Of a stretch of DNA of 64,000 bases, positions 1 through 8,889 are shown in pieces. Within the stretch, counting starts at the first letter, position 1. Every line of letters begins with the position of its first letter. The position numbers and the translations under genes are program-made. Source of the stretch: Kribbella rubisoli. Lineage in GTDB: Bacteria > Actinomycetota > Actinomycetes > Propionibacteriales > Kribbellaceae. Location: NCBI RefSeq assembly GCF_004217145.1, contig NZ_SHKR01000012.1, positions 806,001 to 870,000 on the forward strand. Reading direction: 5' to 3'. Below the pieces are notes generated by a model. That model was not told the origin of the DNA and made no database searches. It saw nothing but the letters and a program-made list of their open reading frames with translations.

Positions 1-1048
1 GCTCCGCATGCTTGTGGAACACGTCGAAGTGCAGGCTCGCCACCAGCGCGTCCCGCATCGCGTTCTGCTGGTACAGGAAGCCCGGGTTGGTGCCCGGCTC
101 GACGTCCCACCACGTGCCCCACTCGTCCAGCACCAGACCGAGCTTGCGTTCCGGGTCGTAGGCGTCCATCAGCGCGGAGTGCCCGCGGATGACCCGGTCG
201 ATGTCCTGCGCCTTGCGGATCGTGTCGTAGTACTCGTCGAGACTGAAGCCGGTTGCGCTGCCCTTCTGATCCCACGTCCCCGCGACCGTGTAGTAGTGGA
301 ACGAGATCGCCTGGAACAGGTTCTTCGGACCCCGCTCGCAACCGAGGCAGCTGACCGCCTTGAGCAACGCCTCGGTCCACGCCAGGTCGTCGTCGGACGC
401 ACCGGCCGCGATCCGATACAGCTTGTTGTCGCCGTGATCGCGGAGGAACGTCGCGTACTGCCGGGCCAGATCGGCGTATGCGTCGGCCCGCATGTTGCCG
501 CCGCAGCCCCAGGTCTCGTTGCCGATACCCCAGAACGGGACCTTCCACGGCTCGTCGCGGCCGTTCGCCTTGCGCTCGCGGACCATCGGGCTGTCGCCGT
601 TGCGGGTCAGGTACTCGACCCACTCGCTCATCTCCCGCACGGTCCCGCTGCCGACATTCCCGTTCACGTACGGCGCTGCGCCGAGCAGTTCGCACAACGC
701 CATGAACTCGTGGGTGCCGAAGTGGTTGTTCTCCTCGACGTTGCCCCAATGCGTGTTGACCATCGACGGCCGGTCCGCCTTCGGCCCGATCCCGTCCTTC
801 CAGTGGTACTCGTCCGCGAAACACCCGCCCGGCCAGCGCAGGTTCGGGATGGCCAGCGCCCGCAGCGCTTCGACCACGTCGAGCCGGATACCGCCCTCGT
901 TCGGGATCGGGGAGTCCTCGCCGACGTAGAAGCCGCCGTAGATACATCGCCCGAGATGCTCGGCGAAGTGCCCGTACAGGTGCCGGCTGATGGTCGGACC
1001 GGGTACGTCGAGATCGATGACGACCCGGGCAGTAGATGCTATGGACAA
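1..1048 (-). CDS. GH51 alpha-L-arabinofuranosidase (3' end beyond window)
   Basis: Releases terminal arabinofuranose from arabinan or arabino-oligosaccharides; no signal peptide, so probably cytoplasmic and acting on imported oligomers. 349 codons are visible and the C-terminal ~150 residues of a usual ~500 lie outside. The (beta/alpha)8 domain shows RWPGGCFADEYHW near residues 71-83, the acid/base in GNE (about E178) and the nucleophile in LDEWG (about E309). The start is TTG, placed 7 nt after an AAGGAG box at positions 1056-1061; no ATG is available. It overlaps the end of the GH43 gene by 10 nt, so it is the last visible gene of the sugar operon. Start choice is the least certain part. 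Confidence 0.9.
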   Translation of the reverse strand, partial: MSIASTARVVIDLDVPGPTISRHLYGHFAEHLGRCIYGGFYVGEDSPIPNEGGIRLDVVEALRALAIPNLRWPGGCFADEYHWKDGIGPKADRPSMVNTHWGNVEENNHFGTHEFMALCELLGAAPYVNGNVGSGTVREMSEWVEYLTRNGDSPMVRERKANGRDEPWKVPFWGIGNETWGCGGNMRADAYADLARQYATFLRDHGDNKLYRIAAGASDDDLAWTEALLKAVSCLGCERGPKNLFQAISFHYYTVAGTWDQKGSATGFSLDEYYDTIRKAQDIDRVIRGHSALMDAYDPERKLGLVLDEWGTWWDVEPGTNPGFLYQQNAMRDALVASLHFDVFHKHAE

Positions 1049-1950
1049 CGGATTTCTCCTTGAGCTAGATAGTTCGGTGCGACCGGAGCGTTTCGGTCGC
1101 ATACGAGTCGGTTGCCTTCAGCCCGCAGTACGGCGACGTGGACGTCGGTCAGCCGGTGTGGATCCAGCACGCCGTCGGCGAATCCGAACCGCCGATGCGT
1201 GAAGTAGAAGATCCATCCTTCGTCCCGTTCCACGACGACATCAGCATGATGGCCGAAGCCGAGGGCGGTCTCGTCAAGAATCCGCCCGGCCGGCTCCCAG
1301 TCCGTCAGGTCCACCGACCGGTGCACCGCCTGTCCACGCCAGTCGTCGGTGATCATCCAGTAGAACTCACCGAGCCGGAACACGTTCGGCCCTTCGTGCG
1401 GGTCCCCGCCGATCGCCTGCACCGGCGCCGACCACTGGGTCAGATCAGGCGAGTCGACAGACCAGGTGGTCGAGCCGGCCGCCTCGTCCTTGTACCAGAG
1501 CCGCCAGCCGCCTTCGGGCAGTTCATAGGCGCACGCGTCGATGACCCGGTCCGACGACAGCGGCAGCACACCGTCGTACCGCCAGTGGGTCAGGTCCGTC
1601 GAGGTGTGATGCAGGATCGTCCGCGGATGCCCTGCCCATTGGTCCGGTACGCCGGGGATGTAGCTGGTGAACATGTGGAAGCGATCGCCCGCGCGGATCA
1701 CCTCGGGTGCCCAGAGCGTGTTCCGGCCCGGATGCGGATCGATGCCCTCGGCAACACCGGCGTACTCCCAGGTCAGGCCGTCGGACGAGCGCGCCACGCC
1801 GATGTCGGTGCCGTGGACCCAGCGGTGACCGCCGTCGGGTTCGCGAGCACGGCGCTGGGTGTAGAACATCCACCAGGACCCGTCCGGCCCTGCGATCAAC
1901 GACGGATCGGTCGGGGCCAGATGGACCGGGTCGGTGTACAGAAGGGTCAC
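1039..1950 (-). CDS. GH43-like glycosidase, five-bladed propeller
   Basis: A 303-residue protein of the GH43/GH32 five-bladed beta-propeller type. Near the N-terminus DPSLIAGPDGSWWMFYT gives the usual first acidic residue, WAPEVIRAGDRFHMFTS carries the characteristic WAPE motif and DPHEGPNVFR supplies a later acidic residue. There is no signal peptide, which suits hydrolysis of imported arabino-oligosaccharides. GTG start, chosen because it overlaps the upstream permease stop as GTGA and because homology begins there; the open frame itself runs much further upstream through the permease gene. Exact substrate (arabinan, xylan side chains or a beta-arabinofuranoside) cannot be read from sequence. 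Confidence 0.85.
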   Translation of the reverse strand: MTLLYTDPVHLAPTDPSLIAGPDGSWWMFYTQRRAREPDGGHRWVHGTDIGVARSSDGLTWEYAGVAEGIDPHPGRNTLWAPEVIRAGDRFHMFTSYIPGVPDQWAGHPRTILHHTSTDLTHWRYDGVLPLSSDRVIDACAYELPEGGWRLWYKDEAAGSTTWSVDSPDLTQWSAPVQAIGGDPHEGPNVFRLGEFYWMITDDWRGQAVHRSVDLTDWEPAGRILDETALGFGHHADVVVERDEGWIFYFTHRRFGFADGVLDPHRLTDVHVAVLRAEGNRLVCDRNAPVAPNYLAQGEIRCP

Positions 1951-2765
1951 GATTTCACGCTTCCTGCGAGCAGGCCGCTGACGATGTGGCGTTGGGTGAG
2001 GACGAAGAACACGACCATCGGGACCAGCACGAGCACGCTCATCGTCATGAAGGCCGGCCAGTCGGTGGAGAACTCGCCGACCGAGCGATAGACCTGCAGG
2101 ACCAGCGTGGACTTCTCCGGTGAGCTGAGGAAGACGTTCGGGGTGATGAAGTCGTTCCAGATCCCCATCGTCTGGAAGATCCCGACCGTGACCAGGATCG
2201 GCCGGATCAACGGCAGCACGATCCGCCAGTAGATCTGGAACGGCCCGGCGCCGTCGATCCGGGCGGCCTCGATGATCTCGAACGGCAGCCGGCTGATGTA
2301 CGCCTGGATCAGGAAGTAGCAGAAGATCGCGCCGCCGGAGTAGATGATGACCAGCCCGCGCAGCGTGTCGACCAGTTCGGCGCCGACGAGCAGCCGGTAC
2401 AGCGGGATCAACGTCGACTGGCCCGGCACGATGAACCCGAGCAGCAGCAGTGCGCCGAAGATCCGGTTGAACCGGCTGGCCCGCATCGCCATCGCGTACG
2501 CCGCGGTCGAGCCGACGAACAGCTGGACCAGGAGCGCGGCGATCGTCACGACCAGCGTGTTCAGGAAGCTCCGCCCCAGCGGCACGGTCTCGAAGATCCG
2601 CTGGTAGTTGTCCAGGAACAGGCTCGTTGGCAGGGCCAACGGGGACTTCGCCATCTCCTGCTGCGTCTTGAACGTGTTGACGACGATGTAATACAGCGGT
2701 ACGCCGACCAGACACGCGAGCGCGATCATCACCACACTCGTGATCGGGGAACGTCGTTGCTTCAC
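1947..2765 (-). CDS. ABC sugar transporter permease, MalG type
   Basis: Inner-membrane permease of a CUT1-family carbohydrate importer, 272 residues with about six transmembrane helices. The EAA loop that contacts the ATPase is visible as EIIEAARIDGAGPFQIYWRIVLPL. GTG start chosen for the GTGA overlap with the preceding permease. No ATPase gene is in the operon, which is usual for actinobacterial CUT1 importers that share an MsiK-type ATPase encoded elsewhere (family knowledge). Its downstream neighbours GH43 and GH51 point to arabino-oligosaccharides as cargo. Confidence 0.92.
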   Translation of the reverse strand: MKQRRSPITSVVMIALACLVGVPLYYIVVNTFKTQQEMAKSPLALPTSLFLDNYQRIFETVPLGRSFLNTLVVTIAALLVQLFVGSTAAYAMAMRASRFNRIFGALLLLGFIVPGQSTLIPLYRLLVGAELVDTLRGLVIIYSGGAIFCYFLIQAYISRLPFEIIEAARIDGAGPFQIYWRIVLPLIRPILVTVGIFQTMGIWNDFITPNVFLSSPEKSTLVLQVYRSVGEFSTDWPAFMTMSVLVLVPMVVFFVLTQRHIVSGLLAGSVKS

Positions 2766-3715
2766 AGCACCCTCCGTTCGATCCGGCGCGAGGCCCACAA
2801 CTGCGCGACCGCCACCAGCGCGACCGCGAACGTGAACAGCACCGCCAGCGCCGAGGCCAGTCCGTACCGCCCCTGCGCGACACCGCTGGTGATGATCGAC
2901 TGCGTGATCGTGTACGTCGAGTACCCCGGCCCGCCCTTGGTCAGCGTGAACGGGAGATCGAACACCTTGAGACCGCCGGTCATCAGCAAGAAGTTGCTGA
3001 TGACAATCGCCGGGGTGAGCAACGGCAGCGTCAGATGGAAGAACTGTTGCCGCGCCGACGCACCGTCGATAGTTGCCACCTCGTAGTAATCCGCCGGGAT
3101 CGACTGCAAATAGGCGAGATACAACATCGCATGCCATCCCGCGCCGCCCCAGACCGCAACCACGATCACCGACAGCCGCGCGAGCGTGTCGTCCGACAGC
3201 CACGGGTACGGCCCGGCGTGGAACAGACTCTGCAACACCGAGTTCAGTACACCGGAGCCGAGCGGTGACAGGATGTAGCCCCAGACCAGACCCAGGATCG
3301 CGATACTCGGGATCGCCGGGAAGAAGAACACCGACCGGACGAAGTTCCGCCCGAAGAACTTCTTGTTCAGTACGACGGCCAGCGGGATCGCGCAGGCCGT
3401 GATGAGCACCGCCGTACCGATCGTGTACGCCAGCGTGAACCCGAGACCCGCCAGCATCGACGGGTCCGTGAGCACCTTGTGATAGTTGGACAGCCCGACG
3501 AACTTCACGTCCGCGGAGTAGCCGGTGAAGTCGGTGAAACTCCAGTAGAACGTCTGTGTCAGCGGGATCACCAGCAGCACGATGAAGACGAGTGCGACCG
3601 GCACGAGGAACAGCTGGTTCGCGGACGCATCGCGCGCCCTCGCCCAGGTCGACCGTTCAGCTCGGACCGGAGCCGGTGAGGGGGCCTCGGTCCGAGTGAG
3701 CAGGGGAGTGCTCAC
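2762..3715 (-). CDS. ABC sugar transporter permease, MalF type
   Basis: Partner permease of the same CUT1 importer, 317 residues with six predicted membrane helices; a hydrophilic ~30-residue N-terminus precedes NQLFLVPVALVFIVLLV. The EAA loop reads YEVATIDGASARQQFFHLTLPLL. GTG start overlaps the solute-binding protein stop (GTGA), so the two are translationally coupled. It sits second in the operon: binding protein, MalF, MalG, GH43, GH51. Confidence 0.93.
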   Translation of the reverse strand: MSTPLLTRTEAPSPAPVRAERSTWARARDASANQLFLVPVALVFIVLLVIPLTQTFYWSFTDFTGYSADVKFVGLSNYHKVLTDPSMLAGLGFTLAYTIGTAVLITACAIPLAVVLNKKFFGRNFVRSVFFFPAIPSIAILGLVWGYILSPLGSGVLNSVLQSLFHAGPYPWLSDDTLARLSVIVVAVWGGAGWHAMLYLAYLQSIPADYYEVATIDGASARQQFFHLTLPLLTPAIVISNFLLMTGGLKVFDLPFTLTKGGPGYSTYTITQSIITSGVAQGRYGLASALAVLFTFAVALVAVAQLWASRRIERRVL

Positions 3716-4956
3716 GACGTACTCGCGAGCTTGGTGTCGAGGGCGGTCGCGACCTGCTCAGGGGTAGCCTTGCCCTGGACCAGCAGCTGCAGCTGCGCGG
3801 TCGCCTCGACGTTCAGGATGTCCTCCGCCCGTTTCCAGGCGATCTGCGGCAGGTAGATGTTCCCGGCCCGGACGTCCTTCACGATCGGCTGCAACGCCGG
3901 GTCGAGCGCGGGCTGGAAGTCGGTCGTCACCGTGATCGCGCCGGTGGCCTTCTGGTACAGGGCCATCGCCTCCGGCGTGTCCAGGTAGGCGAGGAACTTC
4001 TCCGCGGCGGCCGGGTTCTTCGCCTTCGAATTGATCGCGTAGCCCGGGCTCGCCGCACCCGCCAGGTACGCCGGGCGACCGGCGATCCCCGGGATCGGCG
4101 CCATCTCGATCTTCAGCTTCGGCGCGGCCTTGCGAACGCCGGGGATGTCCCACGGGCCGGCGATCATCATCGCGACCTTGCCGTTGGCGAACTCGGTCCG
4201 GACCTGGTCACCGGTCAGGCCGACGACCGCGGGGGTCACCAGGCCCTCGGTCCACAACCGCGACCACTGCGTCAGCGGCTCGACCCAGTAGTCCTTGAAC
4301 TTCGCCGACCCGTCGAAGATCTTGCTGTCCATCGAGTTGCCGTCCGCCGCGCTCTCCGCGCCGAGGAAGGCGGCCAGCGGAGTCGACATCGCCTGGACGG
4401 ATTCGAGGTACGGCGTGACGCCGGCGTTCTTCAGCTTGTGGCACAGGGCAAGGAACTCGTCCCAGGTCTGGGGGATCGCGTTGGCGCCCGCCTTGGCCAG
4501 CAAGTCCTTGTTGTAAAGGACTCCCGCGCCCCACGACGCGACCGACAGGCCGTACACCGCGCCGTCCTGACCGCCGTACGTGGTCTGGTTGAACTTCGGC
4601 ACGTTCTTCAGGAACGGCTTGTCCTTCAGATCCACGACATGCTTGCCGTTGATCAGGTTGGTCTTGTTCTCGGCCGCGATCGCGAACACGTCGGCCGCCG
4701 TACCCGACAGGATCCGGGACTGCAGCGTGGAGATGTACTCCGCGACCGGCGGGGCGTTGGAGAACTCGATCTTGATACCCGGATTCTCCTGCTGGAACTT
4801 GTCGATCACCGGTTTCATCGTGTCCTGTCCGTCCCAGGAGAAGAACGTCAGCTTCCCGTCGCTGCTGCCGCTGCTCCCGGAGGATCCGCCGCAGGCGGCG
4901 AGCGGAAGGGCGAGCGCGACTGCCGCAACTGCGGCTAGGGTACGGCGCAGTCTCAT
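3712..4956 (-). CDS. Extracellular sugar-binding lipoprotein of ABC importer
   Basis: First gene of the operon. A 414-residue family-1 extracellular solute-binding protein; the N-terminus is a lipoprotein signal with lipobox LAAC and acylated Cys22, followed by a Gly/Ser linker. It captures the oligosaccharide outside the membrane and delivers it to the two downstream permeases. The ATG is preceded by an AGGAG box (AAAGGAGTC on the minus strand). Only 29 bp separate it from the divergent lacI, and an 8-bp palindrome in that gap is the likely operator. Sugar specificity is inferred from the arabinofuranosidase genes, not from the protein itself. Confidence 0.93.
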   Translation of the reverse strand: MRLRRTLAAVAAVALALPLAACGGSSGSSGSSDGKLTFFSWDGQDTMKPVIDKFQQENPGIKIEFSNAPPVAEYISTLQSRILSGTAADVFAIAAENKTNLINGKHVVDLKDKPFLKNVPKFNQTTYGGQDGAVYGLSVASWGAGVLYNKDLLAKAGANAIPQTWDEFLALCHKLKNAGVTPYLESVQAMSTPLAAFLGAESAADGNSMDSKIFDGSAKFKDYWVEPLTQWSRLWTEGLVTPAVVGLTGDQVRTEFANGKVAMMIAGPWDIPGVRKAAPKLKIEMAPIPGIAGRPAYLAGAASPGYAINSKAKNPAAAEKFLAYLDTPEAMALYQKATGAITVTTDFQPALDPALQPIVKDVRAGNIYLPQIAWKRAEDILNVEATAQLQLLVQGKATPEQVATALDTKLASTS

Positions 4957-4968
4957 CGAAGACTCCTT

Positions 4969-4976
4969 TTACGTAA
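4969..4976. promoter_or_regulatory. Candidate LacI operator TTACGTAA
   Basis: A perfect 8-bp palindrome with central CG, as in many LacI-family operators, sits in the 29-bp gap between the divergent sugar-binding protein and lacI genes. It would overlap the leader of both transcripts. The short length makes chance occurrence possible; the position is the main support. Confidence 0.45.
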
Positions 4977-4985
4977 GGTGGATGC

Positions 4986-6044
4986 ATGAAGCGACCGGGG
5001 CGGTGGGGTGGGGAAGGACAGAGGCCTGCCACGACCGCGGTGACGATGGCCGATGTCGCGCGGTCCGCGGGGGTGTCCACGATGACCGTTTCGAACGTGA
5101 TCAACGGGCGGCCGCGGGTCGGCGCCGCGACGCGCGAACGGGTCCTGGCCGCGATCAGCGACCTCGGGTACCAGGTCAATCTGGCTGCCCGGCACCTGCG
5201 TGCCGGCCGGACCGGAGTGGTCGGTCTCGCGGTCCCGGAGCTCGAGCGTCCGTACTTCGCCCAGCTGGCCGGCCGGCTCGCGGACCGGTTCGAGGCGCAC
5301 GGGCTGCGCATCGTGATGGAGCGCACCGGTGCCAGCCGCGAGGGGGAGGCGGACGCTGTCGCGTTCTCCCGCCTGCGGATGTACGACGGGCTCGTCCTCA
5401 GCGTGGTCGACAGCGACCCGGCCGAGCTGACCCAGCTCCGCAACGACGCGCCCGTGGTGATGATCGGCGAGCGGGCGCTGCCGTCGAAGTACGACCACGT
5501 GATGATGGACAACGTCGACGGCGCCCGGCAGGCGACCGCCCACCTGCTCGCCACCGGCGCCCGGCGCATCGCGATGCTCGGCGGCAACCCCGACTGGACC
5601 GCGAACATGCCGGCCCTGCGCGCCGAGGGATACGGGCTCGCGCACGCCGACGCCGGCGTACCGATCGATCCGGAGCTGACGGTCCGCTGCCATTTCACGA
5701 TGCAGCAGGGGTACGACGCGATCCGGTCGCTGCTCGATCGCGGCATAGCCTTCGACGCGGTGTTCGCACTGACCGATGTTGTGGCCCTGGGCGCGCTCCG
5801 GGCCCTGGCCGATGCGGATCTGCGGGTGCCCGAGGACGTCCAGCTGATCGGCTTCGACGACATCGACGAGGCGCCGTACCTGGTCCCGGCGCTGTCCAGC
5901 GTCAACCCCGGGCACGACGAGATGGCGGACTCGATCGTCGCGCTGCTGATGGCGCAGATCAACGGCGGTCCGGGCGGCGAACCACAGGAACTGATCGCGC
6001 CGGCGCGGCTGATCCAGCGCGGCACCACCAAGCCTGTCGTCTGA
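4986..6044 (+). CDS. LacI-family regulator of the arabinoside operon
   Basis: 352 residues: an N-terminal LacI helix-turn-helix (MADVARSAGVSTMTVSNVIN, about residues 21-40, with the hinge region NLAARHLRAGRTGVVGL) and a periplasmic-binding-protein-like effector domain ending in the usual VPEDVQLIGFDDIDEAPYLVPALSSV segment. Divergent from the sugar transporter operon, so it probably represses that operon until an arabinose-type inducer is bound. ATG at 4986 follows AAGGTGG; a GTG at 5040 nearer the HTH is an alternative. Transcription ends at the strong hairpin at 6120-6160. Confidence 0.93.
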   Translation: MKRPGRWGGEGQRPATTAVTMADVARSAGVSTMTVSNVINGRPRVGAATRERVLAAISDLGYQVNLAARHLRAGRTGVVGLAVPELERPYFAQLAGRLADRFEAHGLRIVMERTGASREGEADAVAFSRLRMYDGLVLSVVDSDPAELTQLRNDAPVVMIGERALPSKYDHVMMDNVDGARQATAHLLATGARRIAMLGGNPDWTANMPALRAEGYGLAHADAGVPIDPELTVRCHFTMQQGYDAIRSLLDRGIAFDAVFALTDVVALGALRALADADLRVPEDVQLIGFDDIDEAPYLVPALSSVNPGHDEMADSIVALLMAQINGGPGGEPQELIAPARLIQRGTTKPVV

Positions 6045-6086
6045 CACCACGGTCCACCTCGTCACGCAGCGGGAAGTTGTTGCGCA

Positions 6087-6106
6087 GAGGTATATCGATA
6101 AACCTC
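6087..6106. repeat. 20-bp near-perfect palindrome downstream of lacI
   Basis: GAGGT-N-TATCGATA-N-ACCTC: 9 of 10 base pairs match around a central CG. It lies 43 bp after the lacI stop and before the terminator hairpin, between two convergent genes, so it is not at an obvious promoter. It may be an auxiliary operator or part of the termination structure. Confidence 0.4.
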
Positions 6107-6119
6107 GCTCGTGACAAGA

Positions 6120-6160
6120 CCTCGGCCCGGAACCGTCGCTGAGCGGTTTCCGGGCCGAGG
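6120..6160. terminator. Bidirectional terminator hairpin
   Basis: Perfect 13-bp stem (CCTCGGCCCGGAA at 6120-6132 pairs with 6148-6160), extended by a CCG/CGG step, in the gap between the convergent lacI and aldo/keto reductase genes. No long T-run follows, as is common in high-GC actinobacteria. Confidence 0.8.
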
Positions 6161-6170
6161 GCAGGGGCGA

Positions 6171-7148
6171 CTAGTTCTCGATCAGGGCAGCAATCTCCGT
6201 CAATTGGTCACTTCCGAGCGGCCCGAACGCCATCGCGCCGGCGTTCTCCTCGGCCTGCGCGACCGTCCGGAAGCCGGGGATCGGCACCGTCTTCGGGCTT
6301 CGCGCCCACAGCCACGCGAGGGCGCCCTGGGCCAGCGTCCGGCCGTCGCTCTCCAGCAGTTCGCGGATCGCGGACACCTTGTCCCACCACTCGGGAGCCG
6401 GTACGCCGCCTTCGGCGAAGTACCGCAGCCAGGACGGCGGCAGCGTGCGGATGTCGGCGCCGGTCGCCGGCCTGCTCGCATCGCGGCGGCCGAGGATGCC
6501 CATCCCGAGCGGAGTCCGGTTGATGCTCGCCAGATCCTCGCGCTCGCACAGCGCGAAGAAGTCCGGCGCGTCGTGCAGAACGCTCGCCTCGTGCTGTACG
6601 GCGGCGCAGTGCTTGCCCTGCGCAAAGAGCTCCGCGCTGTGCAGCGTGTCCGTGCTCCACGCGTAGCTGCGGATCAGCCCTTCGCGCACGAGCTCCTCGC
6701 AGGCCTCGCGCAGCGGCAACGCGATCTCGTCGGTCGTGTCGAAGTGCAGCTGGTACAGGTCGAGATAGTCGGTCCCGAGCCGGTCGAGCGAGGCCCGCAC
6801 GGCTTTGTGTACGTATTCAGGTGTCGTGTCCTGGTGGTGCATGACGCTGGTCGACTCGTCGAACGTGTTGCCCCACTTGGTGGCGATGACCACCTGGTCG
6901 CGCATCCCGGCGAGAGCCTTGCCGAGCACGCGCTCGCTGTGGCCCGCGCCGTACACGTCGGCGGTGTCGAAGAAGGTCACTCCGAGCTCGACCGCCCGCC
7001 GGATCGCCCGCACCGACTCGTCGTCGTCGACCTCGCCCCAACCCAGCGGTTCGCCGGCCGGGTTGCTGAACGGACCGCCGATCGCCCAGCACCCGAATCC
7101 GACCGGGCTGACCTCGATCCCTGCTCGTCCCAATCCGCGCATATCCAT
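6171..7148 (-). CDS. Aldo/keto reductase
   Basis: NAD(P)H-dependent carbonyl reductase of the AKR superfamily, 325 residues, cytoplasmic. The catalytic tetrad is complete: D61 and Y66 in [12 protein letters not shown]91 in VVIATKWG and H135 in [10 protein letters not shown]. Closest in layout to the YajO/TAS-like general oxidoreductases of the AKR11-13 type. It is convergent with lacI and separated from it by a terminator, so a link with arabinose use is possible but not shown. The true substrate cannot be told. Confidence 0.92.
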   Translation of the reverse strand: MDMRGLGRAGIEVSPVGFGCWAIGGPFSNPAGEPLGWGEVDDDESVRAIRRAVELGVTFFDTADVYGAGHSERVLGKALAGMRDQVVIATKWGNTFDESTSVMHHQDTTPEYVHKAVRASLDRLGTDYLDLYQLHFDTTDEIALPLREACEELVREGLIRSYAWSTDTLHSAELFAQGKHCAAVQHEASVLHDAPDFFALCEREDLASINRTPLGMGILGRRDASRPATGADIRTLPPSWLRYFAEGGVPAPEWWDKVSAIRELLESDGRTLAQGALAWLWARSPKTVPIPGFRTVAQAEENAGAMAFGPLGSDQLTEIAALIEN

Positions 7149-7252
7149 GCCGTCGACTCAACCAGCCGACGGTTCATCCGTCCAATGAATCTTGTGCCAT
7201 CAGTTGATGCGTCCAGTGCATAACGAACTCCAGGGGTTTACCTCCCGGCAAC

Positions 7253-7273
7253 TGTTAGGTAACCTTCCTAACA
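7253..7273. promoter_or_regulatory. Inverted repeat TGTTAGG-N7-CCTAACA
   Basis: Perfect 7-bp inverted repeat with a 7-nt spacer, 30 bp upstream of the ATG of the secreted phosphoesterase. Position and symmetry suit a regulator binding site for the operon; the binding protein is unknown. Confidence 0.5.
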
Positions 7274-7302
7274 ATTCTGCTCCGCGCCCCCGGAGGTACG
7301 TC

Positions 7303-8889
7303 ATGAGACTGCGCCTGCTTGCGCTGGTGCTCCCGATCGGTCTGCTCGCCGCTCTCGGCGGATCCGCGGCCGATGCCCGCACGAACGCCGATACCCTGCT
7401 CTCGCAGGGCAAACCGGTCATTGCCTCAAGCACCGAAGGCGACACGCTCGCCGCATCCAAGGCGGTCGACGGCAGCGCGTCGACCCGCTGGGCCAGTGCC
7501 GAAGGTTCCGATCCGCAGTGGATCCGGGTCGATCTCGGCCAGCCGGCCGCCATCGGCCGGGTGAAGCTCAGTTGGGAGGCCGCGTACGCGAAGGCGTACC
7601 GGATCGAGGTCTCCGACGACGGGACCACGTTCAGTTCGGTCAAGGAGGTTGCGAATGGCAACGGCGCGACCGACGACCTGACCGGCCTGCAGGCCCACGG
7701 CCGCTATCTCCGCCTGGTCGGCACGCAACGCGCGACGTCGTACGGCTATTCGCTGTGGGAGTTGGAGGTCTACGGGACCTCGGACTCGAGCGGCGACACG
7801 CAGGCGCCTTCGGTGCCGACCGGGTTGAAGAGCACCGGTGCCACGGCGACCTCGGTCGCGCTGAGTTGGTCCGCCTCGACCGACAACGTGGGAGTGAGCG
7901 GGTACGACGTACTGCGTGATGGCGTCGTGGTCGCGTCGACGCCGGGTACGCAGTACAACGACACCGGGCTGAGCGCGAACACGTCGTACCGCTACTCGGT
8001 ACGGGCGAAGGACCTGGCCGGCAATGTGTCTGCGGCGAGCGCGGCGGTCACCGTCACGACGAGTGCGGGCGGGACGGGCGGCTTCGTGCTCGCGGCGGCC
8101 GGCGACATCGCGGATCGGTGTACGGCGTCCGACTCGAGCTGCATCCATCCGAAGACGGCGAAGCTGGTCGAGGCGATCAAGCCGGCCGCGGTGCTGACGA
8201 TCGGCGACAACCAGTACGACGACGCGCATCTGGCCGACTTCCAGAAGTACTACGCGAAGACGTGGGGGAAGTTCAAGGACATCACGCATCCGATCCCGGG
8301 CAACCACGAGACGTACGACGATGTGCCGTACGAGGGATACCACAAGTACTTCGGGTCGATTGCCACGCCGCAGGGCAAGAACTACTACAGCTGGGACCTC
8401 GGCAACTGGCACTTCATCGCGCTCGACTCGAACGACTTCGTGAAGGAAGCGGATCTCCGCGAGCCGGCGCAGCTGACCTGGCTGAAGCAGGACCTCGCGA
8501 AGAACACGAAGGGCTGCATCGCGGCGTACTACCACCACCCGCGCTTCAGCTCGGGTGACCACGGCGACAACCCCGACGCCGCGCCGCTGTGGCAGACGCT
8601 GGTGTCGGCTCACGCCGACCTCGTGCTGAACGGGCACGACCATCATTACGAACGGTTCCTGCCTCAGAACGCCAACGGCAACCCGGATCCGAGCGGACCG
8701 GTGCAGATCATCGGCGGGATGGGTGGGGCGCCGCTGTATCCAGTGCATGCCGCGCACCCGGCGACGGCCAAGATCATCTCGGACTTCGGGGTGCTGAAGC
8801 TGTCGATGACCGACACCACGTTCACCAGCCAGCTGATCGGTCTGGACGGGAAGGTCCTGGACAGCAGCCCGACGTACACCTGCCACTGA
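7303..8889 (+). CDS. Secreted F5/8C-FN3-metallophosphoesterase
   Basis: Exported phosphoesterase of 528 residues. Order: Sec signal peptide (about 1-27, ending AADA), a discoidin/F5-8C-type carbohydrate-binding domain (about 30-160), a linker, an FN3 domain (about 170-257) and a calcineurin-like catalytic domain. Metal-binding blocks are all visible: GDI, GDNQYD, GNHE, a HH pair in AYYHHPR and GHDHH near residues 444-448. The start at 7303 follows a CGGAGG box; the reading frame opens 37 codons earlier without an RBS. Probably hydrolyses phosphomonoesters outside the cell and docks on a glycan. First gene of a three-gene overlapping operon. Confidence 0.9.
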   Translation: MRLRLLALVLPIGLLAALGGSAADARTNADTLLSQGKPVIASSTEGDTLAASKAVDGSASTRWASAEGSDPQWIRVDLGQPAAIGRVKLSWEAAYAKAYRIEVSDDGTTFSSVKEVANGNGATDDLTGLQAHGRYLRLVGTQRATSYGYSLWELEVYGTSDSSGDTQAPSVPTGLKSTGATATSVALSWSASTDNVGVSGYDVLRDGVVVASTPGTQYNDTGLSANTSYRYSVRAKDLAGNVSAASAAVTVTTSAGGTGGFVLAAAGDIADRCTASDSSCIHPKTAKLVEAIKPAAVLTIGDNQYDDAHLADFQKYYAKTWGKFKDITHPIPGNHETYDDVPYEGYHKYFGSIATPQGKNYYSWDLGNWHFIALDSNDFVKEADLREPAQLTWLKQDLAKNTKGCIAAYYHHPRFSSGDHGDNPDAAPLWQTLVSAHADLVLNGHDHHYERFLPQNANGNPDPSGPVQIIGGMGGAPLYPVHAAHPATAKIISDFGVLKLSMTDTTFTSQLIGLDGKVLDSSPTYTCH

